NCBI GenBank assembly: GCA_035527975.1
Contig: DATKZM010000105.1
Coordinates: 1 to 64,000, forward strand
Source of the DNA: DATKZM01 sp035527975
GTDB lineage: Bacteria > Pseudomonadota > Alphaproteobacteria > JAPULJ01
Reading direction: 5' to 3'
DNA length: 64,000 nt
A program made the translations under genes and the position numbers. Positions 33,342 to 40,790 of the stretch are shown piece after piece. The notes beneath the pieces are model-generated. The model did not search any database. It was not told the DNA's origin and saw nothing but the letters and a program-made list of their open reading frames with translations. Each line of letters begins with the position of its first letter. The first letter of the stretch is position 1.

Positions 33342-34091
33342 CTAGGCGTTCGTATCGAGTTTCGAGCCTTTTCCACTGTCCGGCTCGCCGCCGCCGTTCT
33401 TGCCGGCATCCTTGTCGCCACCGGCACTTGAGCCTTTGGCGACGCCGACCATGGCGGGGCGCAGCAGGCGGTCGTGGATCGTGTAGCCGCCCTGCAGCAC
33501 CTGCACCACCGTGCCCGAGGGCAGGCCCGTATCGGGCACTTCCATCATCGCCTGATGCAGATTGTGGTCGAATTTCTGGCCGTCGGCCGCGATCGGCTTG
33601 ATGCCGTGGCGCTCGAAGATCGAGAGCAGTTCCCGTTCGGTCAGCTCCACGCCCTCGATGAGGGTCCTGACCGGGCCGTCGCTCTCGGCGGCGTCATCGG
33701 GCACCGCCTCGATGGCGCGGCGCAGATTGTCGGCGACGCCCAGAATATCCTTGGCGAAATTGGTCGCGGCGTATTTGAGCGCGTCGGCTTTTTCCTTCTC
33801 GCCGCGGCGGCGCACATTCTCGATCTCGGCGAGTGCGCGCAGATGCTTGTCGCGGAACTCGGCCAGATCGGCCTCGAGCTGCGCCATCGGATCGACGCGC
33901 TCTTCGGGCGGTTCGGCCGTTTCAGCTTCGCCCGCCTCGCTCGCCTCGAGCGCGGTATGCGATGGCTCGCTGGTCGCCAGATCGGCCTCGCTCATGGGAT
34001 CACCCGAAGCATTGGGCTCCTGACTTACGCCTTCGGCCGGATCCACCGTGCTCTGATCGTTGGCCGGCTTTGATGTCTTCTTCTCGGTCAT
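33342..34091 (-). CDS. grpE: Nucleotide exchange factor GrpE
   Basis: 249 aa, longer than usual (about 200) because of a disordered acidic N-terminus (SEPSHTALEASEAGEAETAE, to about residue 80). The coiled coil (LEADLAEFRDKHLRALAEIE, about 73-92) and C-terminal head (PDTGLPSGTVVQVLQGGYTI, HDRLLRPAMVGVAKG) are typical. It drives ADP release from DnaK. The C-terminal tail is Gly/Ser/Asp-rich. It follows hrcA by 68 bp in the same direction. Confidence 0.97.
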   Translation of the reverse strand: MTEKKTSKPANDQSTVDPAEGVSQEPNASGDPMSEADLATSEPSHTALEASEAGEAETAEPPEERVDPMAQLEADLAEFRDKHLRALAEIENVRRRGEKEKADALKYAATNFAKDILGVADNLRRAIEAVPDDAAESDGPVRTLIEGVELTERELLSIFERHGIKPIAADGQKFDHNLHQAMMEVPDTGLPSGTVVQVLQGGYTIHDRLLRPAMVGVAKGSSAGGDKDAGKNGGGEPDSGKGSKLDTNA

Positions 34092-34159
34092 GCCGTCTCA
34101 AACCCATTTGGATGCTTGGATCGAATGGTCCCGCGCGCTTGCGTCGGAGCGATGGTGGC

Positions 34160-35215
34160 TCAGCCGAGAAGCTTGCCGACCACCTTGGCGGTATGGTCGA
34201 CCATCGGGACGATGCGCGCGTAGTTGATGCGGGTCGGCCCGACGACACCGATGGCGCCGATGATGTGCTCGGACCGGTCGCGGTACGGGGCGACGATCAT
34301 CGCGCAGCCGGCGTGATTGAAGAGCTCGTTCTCGGCGCCGATGAAGATCTGTACGCCCTCGCCGTGCTGGGCCGCTTCGACGAGGCGCAGATAGCCCTCC
34401 TCGCGTTCCAGCATGTCGAACAGCGCACGCACGCGTTCGATGTCGTCGAGCGCGGTCACGTCGTCCAGCAAATGAGCGTGGCCGCGCAATATCAGCGTGC
34501 CGGAATCGCTGTCGCCCGACCAGGTCGCCAGGCCGGCCTCGACGATCTGCTCGGTCAGCGTATCGAGCTGCGTGCGGTGCTGTTCGATCTCCCCGGCGAT
34601 TTCGGTCCGCGCCTGGCCCAGGGTGCGCCCGACAAGCCGCGCGGAAAGATAGTTCGTGGCTTCGGTCAGCGCCGAGGCGGGCATGCCGAGCGGCACCGAG
34701 ACGACCCGGTTCTCGACCAGGCCGTTATCCATCACCATCACGACCAGCGCGCGGCCGGGCGCCAGATTGACGAATTCCAGATGCCGCAGCCGGCTCTCCG
34801 ACTTGGGCGAGGAAACCACGCCGGCACAGCCCGACAGGCCCGAAAGCATCCGCGAGGCCTGGTCGAGCACCTGCTCCAGGCTCTTGCCCGCGCCGGCGCA
34901 TTGGGCCTCGATATCGGCGCGCTCATGCTCGGCCAGATCGCCGATTTCCAGGATCCCGTGGACGAACAGGCGCAGGCCCGCTTCGGTCGGCAACCGCCCG
35001 GCCGAGGTGTGCGGCGCGAAGATCAGGCCGGCCTCGACCAGATCCGCCATCACGTTGCGGATCGTGGCGGGCGAGAGGCTCATCCCGGCGACGCGGCTGA
35101 GTGTGCGCGAGCCGACCGGCTCGCCGGTCTCGAAATAAGACTCGACGATACGCTTGAAGATCTCGCGCGAGCGTTCGTTCAGCTCGGCGATCGGCGAATG
35201 GGTCATCTCCGTCAT
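34160..35215 (-). CDS. hrcA: Heat-inducible transcription repressor HrcA
   Basis: 351 aa from ATG 35215 (MTEMTHSPIAELNERSREIF); the frame is open further upstream, but 351 aa is the family length and AGGA lies about ten bases before. The N-terminal winged helix (GEPVGSRTLSRVAGMSLSPA, then TIRNVMADLVEAGLI) is followed by a GAF-like domain. HrcA represses groE-type operons at CIRCE sites; I see no CIRCE in this window. It is divergent from rph with 362 bp between, and has a good sigma-70 promoter at 35283-35311. Confidence 0.96.
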   Translation of the reverse strand: MTEMTHSPIAELNERSREIFKRIVESYFETGEPVGSRTLSRVAGMSLSPATIRNVMADLVEAGLIFAPHTSAGRLPTEAGLRLFVHGILEIGDLAEHERADIEAQCAGAGKSLEQVLDQASRMLSGLSGCAGVVSSPKSESRLRHLEFVNLAPGRALVVMVMDNGLVENRVVSVPLGMPASALTEATNYLSARLVGRTLGQARTEIAGEIEQHRTQLDTLTEQIVEAGLATWSGDSDSGTLILRGHAHLLDDVTALDDIERVRALFDMLEREEGYLRLVEAAQHGEGVQIFIGAENELFNHAGCAMIVAPYRDRSEHIIGAIGVVGPTRINYARIVPMVDHTAKVVGKLLG

Positions 35216-35282
35216 TTGCGCTCGATCCTGGCGATCACGCCGTGTGAAGAGGCTTTGCCCGGGACACGCCGGGGCTGATCGA

Positions 35283-35311
35283 AATGTAGTGAGGGCCCCG
35301 AGGTCCGTCAA
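35283..35311 (-). promoter_or_regulatory. Sigma-70 promoter of hrcA-grpE
   Basis: On the minus strand TTGACG (35311-35306), 17 bases, TACATT (35288-35283). Spacing is optimal and five of six -35 bases match. It predicts a leader of about 60 nt before the hrcA ATG at 35215. Confidence 0.7.
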
Positions 35312-35405
35312 CGAAGCGGGCGACCCGCAGGTTTTTATCCAAGCCAACGCGCAAGTTAAGTCGTTGGGTTTCCGCGTCATTTCGACCGCGGGAGCGTGAG
35401 CGACC

Positions 35406-35515
35406 GTCCTTCGAGACGCCGCCTCGCTGCGGCTTCTCAGGATGAGGGAGAAATCCGGCCCGATGCGGTGCTCGTGGCGGTCAGATTTCTCCCATGCTGG
35501 CGCTCGCTCGAAATG
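35406..35515. repeat. Composite palindromic repeat, family B (degenerate copy)
   Basis: GTCCTTCGAGACGCCG and GCGGCTTCTCAGGATGAG (35406-35446) match the left half of the copies at 23408 and 63107. The right half is divergent but keeps a 10-bp arm: GGGAGAAATC near 35447 pairs with GATTTCTCCC near 35483. It ends with GCTGGCGCTCGCTCGAAATG. Confidence 0.6.
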
Positions 35516-35577
35516 ACATTTCCAATTGGCTGGATGGTGCTCTAGCTTGCCGCGCTTATCTGGCGTTGGGAGATATC

Positions 35578-36318
35578 ATGACCGATCCGACCGAGAGTTG
35601 GGCGCGCCCGTCGGGCCGCGCCGCCGATGCGCTTCGCGCCGTCACGCTCGACCCGGGCTGGGCCAAGCATGCCGAGGGCTCGTGCCTGGTCGATTTCGGC
35701 TCGACGCGGGTGCTCTGCACCGCCTCGGTCGAGGAACGTGTGCCGCCTTTCTTGCGCAATTCCGGGCGCGGCTGGGTCACGGCCGAATACGGCATGTTGC
35801 CGCGCTCGACGCACACGCGCTCCGACCGCGAGGCCGCGCGCGGCAAGCAGTCGGGCCGCACGATGGAGATCCAGCGCCTGATCGGCCGGTCCTTGCGCGC
35901 CGTCACCGACATGGAGGCCTTCGGCGAGCGCCAGATCCGCATCGACTGCGACGTCCTCCAGGCCGATGGCGGCACCCGCACGGCGTCGATCACCGGCGCC
36001 TATGTCGCGCTGGAGCTGGCTTTTCGGGGTCTCATCGCGGCGGGCGAGATCGACGCCAGCCCGATCACCTGCCCGGTCGCGGCAATCTCCTGCGGCATCT
36101 ATAAGCGCGTCCCGGTGCTCGACCTCGACTATGACGAGGACAGCAACGCCGAGACCGACGCCAATTTCGTGCTGACCGGCGACGGCCGCCTGATCGAAGT
36201 CCAGATGACCGCCGAGACCGAACCCTTCAACGAGGCCGAGATGCACGCGCTGCTGGGCCTGGCCAAGCAGGGTGTCGACGATCTCGTCGGCCTGCAGGCG
36301 CAGGCGCTCGCGGGATAG
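35578..36318 (+). CDS. rph: Ribonuclease PH
   Basis: 246 aa from ATG 35578 (MTDPTESWARPSGRAADALR), with GGGAGATATC just upstream; an ATG 28 codons earlier falls in repeat-derived sequence. It is a phosphorolytic 3'-5' exoribonuclease for tRNA trimming. The RNase PH landmarks GSCLVDFGSTRVLCTASVEE and GWVTAEYGMLPRSTHTRSDR are complete, with QADGGTRTASITGAYVAL and LDYDEDSNAETDANFV in the second half. It is first of the rph-rdgB pair, which is conserved in alphaproteobacteria beside hrcA. Confidence 0.97.
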   Translation: MTDPTESWARPSGRAADALRAVTLDPGWAKHAEGSCLVDFGSTRVLCTASVEERVPPFLRNSGRGWVTAEYGMLPRSTHTRSDREAARGKQSGRTMEIQRLIGRSLRAVTDMEAFGERQIRIDCDVLQADGGTRTASITGAYVALELAFRGLIAAGEIDASPITCPVAAISCGIYKRVPVLDLDYDEDSNAETDANFVLTGDGRLIEVQMTAETEPFNEAEMHALLGLAKQGVDDLVGLQAQALAG

Positions 36319-36374
36319 CCGCCACCCGGCCTGCTCGCAGATCACCAAGCCCACAATTCGACAAGCTCGTGCCA

Positions 36375-37031
36375 ATGGCCCGAACGTTCAAAGACGCCAA
36401 GCTCGTCATCGCCAGCCACAATCCGGGCAAGGTCCGCGAGATCGCGGATCTGCTGGCGCCCTTCGGCGTTGATGTCGTCTCGGCCGCCGCGCTCGGCCTG
36501 CCCGAGCCGGTCGAGGACGGCGACAGCTTCACGGCCAATGCCGCGATCAAGGCCCACGCCGCCGCCGCCGCGTCGGGTCTGCCGGCGCTGGCCGACGACA
36601 GCGGCCTCGTGGTCGACGCGCTCGGCGGCGCGCCCGGCATCCATTCGGCGCGCTGGGCGGGGCCGGGCAAGGACTTTGCCGCCGCGATGGCCGAGGTCGA
36701 GGCGGGCCTTGACGGCAAGACAGGCCCAAATGGCAAGGTGGACCGGCGCGCCCATTTCGCCTGCGTGCTCGCGCTGGCCTGGCCCGACGGCCATCTGGAG
36801 GCTTTCGCGGGCCGGGTCGATGGCACGCTGGTCTGGCCGCCGCGCGGCGACAAGGGCTTCGGCTACGATCCGATGTTCGTCGCCGACGGCCACGACATCA
36901 CCTTCGGCGAGATGGACCCGGCGGAAAAGCACACGATCAGCCACCGCGCCGATGCCTTCGCCAAGCTCGTCGCCGCGTGTTTTGCGGACCCCACAAAAAA
37001 TCAGCCGCCGGTTCCGGAAGCCGGCGGCTGA
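36375..37031 (+). CDS. rdgB: Non-canonical purine NTP pyrophosphatase (RdgB/HAM1)
   Basis: 218 aa from ATG 36375; a GTG two codons upstream is the alternative and neither has a strong ribosome-binding site. House-cleaning hydrolase for dITP/XTP. SHNPGKVREIADLLAPFGVD at the N-terminus, ADDSGLVVDALGGAPGIHSA (Asp pair) and KGFGYDPMFV are typical, with ISHRADAF near the end. The last codons (KNQPPVPEAGG) lie in a hairpin that serves as an intrinsic terminator for the convergent gene. Confidence 0.96.
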   Translation: MARTFKDAKLVIASHNPGKVREIADLLAPFGVDVVSAAALGLPEPVEDGDSFTANAAIKAHAAAAASGLPALADDSGLVVDALGGAPGIHSARWAGPGKDFAAAMAEVEAGLDGKTGPNGKVDRRAHFACVLALAWPDGHLEAFAGRVDGTLVWPPRGDKGFGYDPMFVADGHDITFGEMDPAEKHTISHRADAFAKLVAACFADPTKNQPPVPEAGG

Positions 37032-37032
37032 T
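36995..37032 (-). terminator. Rho-independent terminator embedded in the rdgB 3' end
   Basis: On the minus strand ATCAGCCGCCGG (37032-37021) pairs with CCGGCGGCTGAT (37011-37000) over a 9-nt loop, followed by a T run at 37000-36995. The 12-bp stem is perfect. It suits the minus-strand metallopeptidase gene that ends at 37196. The plus strand lacks a T-tract. Confidence 0.8.
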
Positions 37033-37072
37033 CCCCGCCCGTTAAGGGCGGTCCAGTAATAGGGTTTGCGCC

Positions 37073-37123
37073 TAGTGTCCTGCCCCGGAAATTCGTCCTA
37101 CGAATTTCCGGGGCAGGACACTA
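37073..37123. repeat. 23-bp perfect hairpin (TAGTGTCCTGCCCCGG...), 5-nt loop
   Basis: The arm at 37073-37095 pairs perfectly with 37101-37123 around TCCTA. It begins TAGTGTCCTGCCCCGGAAAT. It lies between rdgB and the convergent metallopeptidase and is followed by a second, related hairpin. There is no T-tract, and its length far exceeds a normal terminator. Confidence 0.92.
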
Positions 37124-37134
37124 AATACTTGATT

Positions 37135-37199
37135 CTAGTGTGATTCAGCCCCCGAAATTCGTCACATTGATGCGACGAACTTCGGAACCATCACACTAG
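37135..37199. repeat. Imperfect 65-nt hairpin overlapping the metallopeptidase stop
   Basis: The outer arms CTAGTGTGA (37135-37143) and TCACACTAG (37191-37199) pair perfectly. The inner arms CCGAAATTCGTC (37152-37163) and GACGAACTTCGG (37174-37185) pair with one mismatch. It shares the GAAATTCGTC core and the TAGTGT ends with the adjacent hairpin. The metallopeptidase stop codon lies in its right arm. Confidence 0.85.
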
Positions 37200-37786
37200 C
37201 CGGCAAAGCCCCCCGGCAGCGTCCCCGCATAAGCGCTGAAGCCGTCGGGCCGTTGGTCGCCGCGCCCGAGCCGCGCCATCCGCGTCAGTGCGAAGCGGTA
37301 GCACTTGGCGATGAGCTGGGCGCGCTGGGCGCCGGGCAAATGGACCTGGTCGCCGCCGCCGAAGCGCTGCACGTCGGCCATGATGATGCGTATGCGGTCG
37401 GCGTTCAGCATGCCCCGGCGGGTCATGTAGCGGATCGCGAAGCAGTCGGCGGCATTCTCGCGGTTCCGCGGGCGGAAGCCGCTGGAATGCCCAAGCCGGT
37501 GATGAGCGCATTCGTGGTAATAGATGTAGATGCGCGTCAGCGGGTGGAAGCGCTTCAAGGCCTCGGGGTTGTAGGCGATGAAGGGGCGGCCGTCCTTGGT
37601 GCGGCCGGCGACCGCGACGTTGCTCATCTTGACCTTGGCGCTGGCGTGCACGGCGACGGGGCGGCCTTGCGGATCGTAGCAGCGTTTGTAGGTCTTGGCC
37701 GCGGCGCTGCCCGGCAGCGAGGCTGCGACGATGGCGGCGAAACCGGCGGCGGCGTGGAGCGCTGTGGCGAGAAGGCGGTTGGACAT
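37196..37786 (-). CDS. Putative secreted zinc-metallopeptidase-like protein
   Basis: 196 aa. The signal peptide is about residues 1-29 (ALHAAAGFAAIVAASLPGSA, then AAK). The core YIYYHECAHHRLGH has an HExxH zinc motif (about residues 91-95), and ENAADCFAIRYM about 15 residues later offers a Glu as third ligand, as in gluzincin-type enzymes. Before it, GRPFIAYNPEALKRFHPLTR is conserved-looking. I know no named family with certainty. It is convergent with rdgB and separates rdgB from hemW, which are normally adjacent. Confidence 0.7.
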   Translation of the reverse strand: MSNRLLATALHAAAGFAAIVAASLPGSAAAKTYKRCYDPQGRPVAVHASAKVKMSNVAVAGRTKDGRPFIAYNPEALKRFHPLTRIYIYYHECAHHRLGHSSGFRPRNRENAADCFAIRYMTRRGMLNADRIRIIMADVQRFGGGDQVHLPGAQRAQLIAKCYRFALTRMARLGRGDQRPDGFSAYAGTLPGGFAG

Positions 37787-37955
37787 TTCAAGATCTCCCT
37801 AAGCACTGGTCCCTAGATGTTGGAGCCGAGCTTAGGGGCGGCGGTGAATTTCCGCAGTGACGGCCGTCACGCCTCGTTAATCACGGTTAATATGTCTAAT
37901 CGACTGATACAATTATGATTTTCAACTTTCCATCAATTTTGGCCCGGCCGACGCC

Positions 37956-39203
37956 ATGACCCAATCGCCAGAATCCGCTCAAAGATACCAGCCGCCCGGG
38001 CGCGGTTTCGGGGTCTATATCCATTGGCCGTTCTGCCTTGCCAAATGCCCCTATTGCGACTTCAACAGCCATGTCCGCGAGGAGGTCGCCGAGGCGCGTT
38101 GGCGTGCGGCCTTGCTGGCCGAGCTCGACCACTGGGCCGACCAGACCGCCGACCAGACCGCCGACCAGACCGCCGACGAGACTTCAGCCGAGACTGCCAG
38201 CGACAACCCCGCCGTCACCTCGATCTTCTTCGGCGGCGGCACGCCCTCGCTGATGTCGCCGGAAACTGTTGCCGCGCTCATCGAGCGGGTGCGGGCGCGC
38301 TGGCCGGTTGCGGACGATATCGAGATCACGCTGGAGGCCAATCCCGGTGCCGCCGAGACCGCGCGCCTCCAAGGCTTCGCCGCGGCCGGGGTCAACCGGG
38401 TCTCCATCGGTGTGCAGGCGCTCGATGACGCGGCGCTCAAATTCCTCGGGCGCATCCACGGCCGCGCCGAAGCGATCGCCGCGGTCGAGCGCGCCGCCGC
38501 GCTCTTCCCCCGGTTCTCCTTCGATCTGATCTATGCGCGCCCGGGCCAGGACGAGGCCGCGCTGCGCGCCGAGCTCGGCCAGGCGCTGGCGCTCGCGGGA
38601 AGTCATCTCTCGCTCTACCAGCTCACCATCGAGCCGGGCACCGCCTTCCACACCGCGCACAGGTTGGGCGAGCTCGATATCCCCGACGCGGACACTGGCG
38701 CGCGGCTCTACGAGGCGGCGAACGAGCTGCTCGACGGGGCCGGCCTGCCGGCCTACGAGATCTCCAACCATGCGCGGCCCGGCGAGGCCTCGCGCCACAA
38801 CCTCACCTATTGGCGCTACGGCGACTATGTCGGCATCGGCCCCGGCGCGCATGGCCGGGTGAGCCTTGCCGGCGGCGCCAAGTACGCAACGCGCCAGCGC
38901 CGTCTGCCCGAAGCCTGGCTCAAGGCGGTCGAGGCGGAAGGCCACGCTACCGAGGAGCGCGCGGCGCTGACCGCGGCGGAGCGCTTCGAGGAAATGCTGA
39001 TGATGGGCCTGCGCCTCAGCGAAGGCGTGGCGCTTGCCGCGATCAGCCAGGAGACGGGCGCAAGCTTCGCGGATCAGATCGATGCCGCGGCGCTGTCGCG
39101 CCTGACCGAAGGCGGATTTCTCACACTCGACGAAGAACGCCTGTGCGCGACCCCCGCCGGCCGCCTCCGCCTCGATACCGTGCTGGGCGAGCTGCTTGCG
39201 TAA
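37956..39203 (+). CDS. hemW: Radical SAM heme chaperone HemW
   Basis: 415 aa. The radical-SAM cluster motif is GVYIHWPFCLAKCPYCDFNS (CxxxCxxC, about residues 26-33). SIFFGGGTPSLMSPETV, then NRVSIGVQALDD and HNLTYWRYGDYVGIGPGAHG (substrate/heme region) are as in HemW rather than in coproporphyrinogen oxidase HemN. An acidic insertion DQTADQTADQTADETSAETA (about residues 62-81) is encoded by a 12-bp tandem repeat and is not a family feature. The gene belongs to the rph-rdgB-hemW block. Confidence 0.94.
   Translation: MTQSPESAQRYQPPGRGFGVYIHWPFCLAKCPYCDFNSHVREEVAEARWRAALLAELDHWADQTADQTADQTADETSAETASDNPAVTSIFFGGGTPSLMSPETVAALIERVRARWPVADDIEITLEANPGAAETARLQGFAAAGVNRVSIGVQALDDAALKFLGRIHGRAEAIAAVERAAALFPRFSFDLIYARPGQDEAALRAELGQALALAGSHLSLYQLTIEPGTAFHTAHRLGELDIPDADTGARLYEAANELLDGAGLPAYEISNHARPGEASRHNLTYWRYGDYVGIGPGAHGRVSLAGGAKYATRQRRLPEAWLKAVEAEGHATEERAALTAAERFEEMLMMGLRLSEGVALAAISQETGASFADQIDAAALSRLTEGGFLTLDEERLCATPAGRLRLDTVLGELLA
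38139..38198. repeat. 12-bp tandem repeat inside hemW
   Basis: Three exact copies of GACCAGACCGCC at 38139, 38151 and 38163, then two degenerate units GACGAGACTTCA and GCCGAGACTGCC. In frame it encodes DQTA repeats, so gain or loss of units keeps the frame. Confidence 0.92.
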
Positions 39204-39233
39204 GGATCACGCAGCCAACGCGGCAAGCTCCTC

Positions 39234-39305
39234 CTTCGACAGGCTCAGGATGAGGTTTGAATTTTTGGGCAATCAACAATGCGCCTCATGCTGAGCCTGT
39301 CGAAG
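39234..39305. repeat. Palindromic repeat, family A (second copy)
   Basis: Arms at 39234-39255 (CTTCGACAGGCTCAGGATGA and onward) and 39284-39305 pair with one mismatch. The loop has GGGCAATCAACAATG, close to GGGCAACCAACGATG in the copy at 6232-6304. It lies between the convergent hemW and LpoA-like genes. Confidence 0.85.
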
Positions 39306-39338
39306 CATGAGGGGTGCCGCGCGCCAGATGCCGTCCCG

Positions 39339-40730
39339 CTATTCGGTCTCGGTCGCGACCTCGAAGGTCTTGGGCGCGTTGCCGATCATGCGGACCTCGT
39401 CCTCGGCCACCTCGAGCACGGCAAGGCCGCGCTGCGACAGCCCGCCCGGCAGGAACCGGAAGATGCCGTCGAGGCCGATGAAGCCGTTGGCCGAGGCGAT
39501 CGCCTCCGGGCCGAAATTGGCGCCGCCTTCGCTGCGCGCCAGCACCGCTGCCAGCGCCACCGCGTCATAAGCGAGCGTCGCGATGCGCGGCGGGTCGGAC
39601 TTGAACTGGGCCTTGAACTTGGCCTCGAACTTGGCGCGCGCCTCTGGCGGCGGTGCGGCGAACCAGCCACCTTTCAGATTGGGCTCGCGGCCCACCGTCG
39701 GGTCGTCCCATTGTCCGGTGCCGAGATACTGCACCTTGTCGGGATTGACGTCGTAGAAGGCCAGCATCGAGGCCGCGAGCAGCAGCCGCGCGCCGCCATC
39801 GGCGATGATCACGGCATCCCATTGCGGCACGTCGACCTTGATGTCGCGCTTGGCGCGCGCGCGGGCCCGGCGCGAGGCGGCGTCGGTCCTGCCCTTGGTC
39901 TTGGCGATGGCACGCTGTAGCTTGGCCGCTCGGAGGTCGTAATTGGTGAAGGCCCGGAACACCTTGGTCATATCCGCGGTTTCGACGGGATAGAGCAAAG
40001 TGCCGGCATCGCTCACCTGATGCTTCTCGATGGCCAACTTGAAGGCGGCGACCACGGCATTTCCGTAGGCGCCTTCCGGGGCCACCACGGCGATCCGCTT
40101 CAGCCCTTGCTTGGAAGCGTAATCGACGATCCGCTCGATCTGCGGCTGCACCAGAAAGCCCATCAAATAGACCTTGCCGCCGGCCACCCCGGCATCGGTG
40201 GAGAAGGCGATGATGTTGATGTCGTCGTTGGCCAGCTCTTCCTTGACCGCCTGCACCGAGCCCGAGAGCAACGGACCCAGGATCAGATGGGCGCCGGCCG
40301 CGCGCGCTTGCTGGGCGGCGCGGCGCGCGCCCTCGGGCGTGCCGCCGGTGTCGATCGGGGTCATCTCAAAGCCCTTGCCGGCGATCTCGAAAAGCGCTAG
40401 CTCGGCGGCCTGGCGCATCGCCGTGCCGATCTTCTCGAAGGGTCCCGACATCGGCAGCAGCAGCGCGACCTTGGGCGTCTGGCCCGCCGGTACGGTGCCG
40501 CCGCCCTGGAGCGCTCTGCCGGATTCGAGAGGCTTGCCTTGCGGCGGCGGCGTGCCTTTCGATACGCTGCCCCCGCCGCAGGAGGCCAGAAGCGCCGCTG
40601 CGAACAACGCGACGACGGCCAGCCGGACGTGCCTGGCGACAGTGCGAAGTTTGCTGGCGCTGCGAAGCTTGACGACGGTGCGAAATTTTTGAGTGAGTGC
40701 GTGGCCCACCATGATCTTCCAGCCCATCAT
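39339..40730 (-). CDS. LpoA-like penicillin-binding-protein activator lipoprotein
   Basis: 463 aa. A basic N-terminus of about 35 residues precedes the lipoprotein signal (LAVVALFAAALLASC, Cys at about residue 51), so the mature protein is anchored in the outer membrane. The rest is a type I periplasmic-binding fold: VALLLPMSGPFEKIGTAMRQ, AHLILGPLLSGSVQAV and RIAVVAPEGAYGNAVV. In alphaproteobacteria it is encoded beside rsmI, as here (divergent, 60 bp). E. coli LpoA activates PBP1a. Two start codons arise from an 18-bp tandem duplication at 40704-40739. Confidence 0.85.
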   Translation of the reverse strand: MMGWKIMVGHALTQKFRTVVKLRSASKLRTVARHVRLAVVALFAAALLASCGGGSVSKGTPPPQGKPLESGRALQGGGTVPAGQTPKVALLLPMSGPFEKIGTAMRQAAELALFEIAGKGFEMTPIDTGGTPEGARRAAQQARAAGAHLILGPLLSGSVQAVKEELANDDINIIAFSTDAGVAGGKVYLMGFLVQPQIERIVDYASKQGLKRIAVVAPEGAYGNAVVAAFKLAIEKHQVSDAGTLLYPVETADMTKVFRAFTNYDLRAAKLQRAIAKTKGRTDAASRRARARAKRDIKVDVPQWDAVIIADGGARLLLAASMLAFYDVNPDKVQYLGTGQWDDPTVGREPNLKGGWFAAPPPEARAKFEAKFKAQFKSDPPRIATLAYDAVALAAVLARSEGGANFGPEAIASANGFIGLDGIFRFLPGGLSQRGLAVLEVAEDEVRMIGNAPKTFEVATETE

Positions 40731-40739
40731 GATCTTCCA
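40704..40739. repeat. 18-bp tandem duplication at the LpoA-like gene start
   Basis: GCCCACCATGATCTTCCA (40704-40721) and GCCCATCATGATCTTCCA (40722-40739) differ at one base. On the minus strand each unit offers GGAAG followed by an ATG, so the translation initiation region is duplicated and gives the peptide MMGWKIMVG. Confidence 0.9.
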
Positions 40740-40790
40740 CTGTGACTCGGTTATACGACCCGATTATGGCCCCGGCCGCCGCGGTGTGAG

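Larger units (their letters stand above)
35216..35577. other. Divergent intergenic region hrcA / rph (362 bp)
   Basis: It holds the hrcA promoter (35283-35311), a short GCGGG-cga-CCCGC hairpin followed by TTTTT on the plus strand (35316-35336) and a family B repeat (35406-35515). I see no clear sigma-70 promoter for rph. Confidence 0.7.

Noticed and set aside
35316..35336. GCGGG-cga-CCCGC followed by TTTTT as an intrinsic terminator
   Set aside because: The stem is only 5 bp and no plus-strand gene ends upstream; it lies in the hrcA/rph divergent region.
34160..35380. CIRCE operator near hrcA, grpE or dnaK
   Set aside because: No TTAGCACTC-N9-GAGTGCTAA or close variant was found in the three upstream regions.
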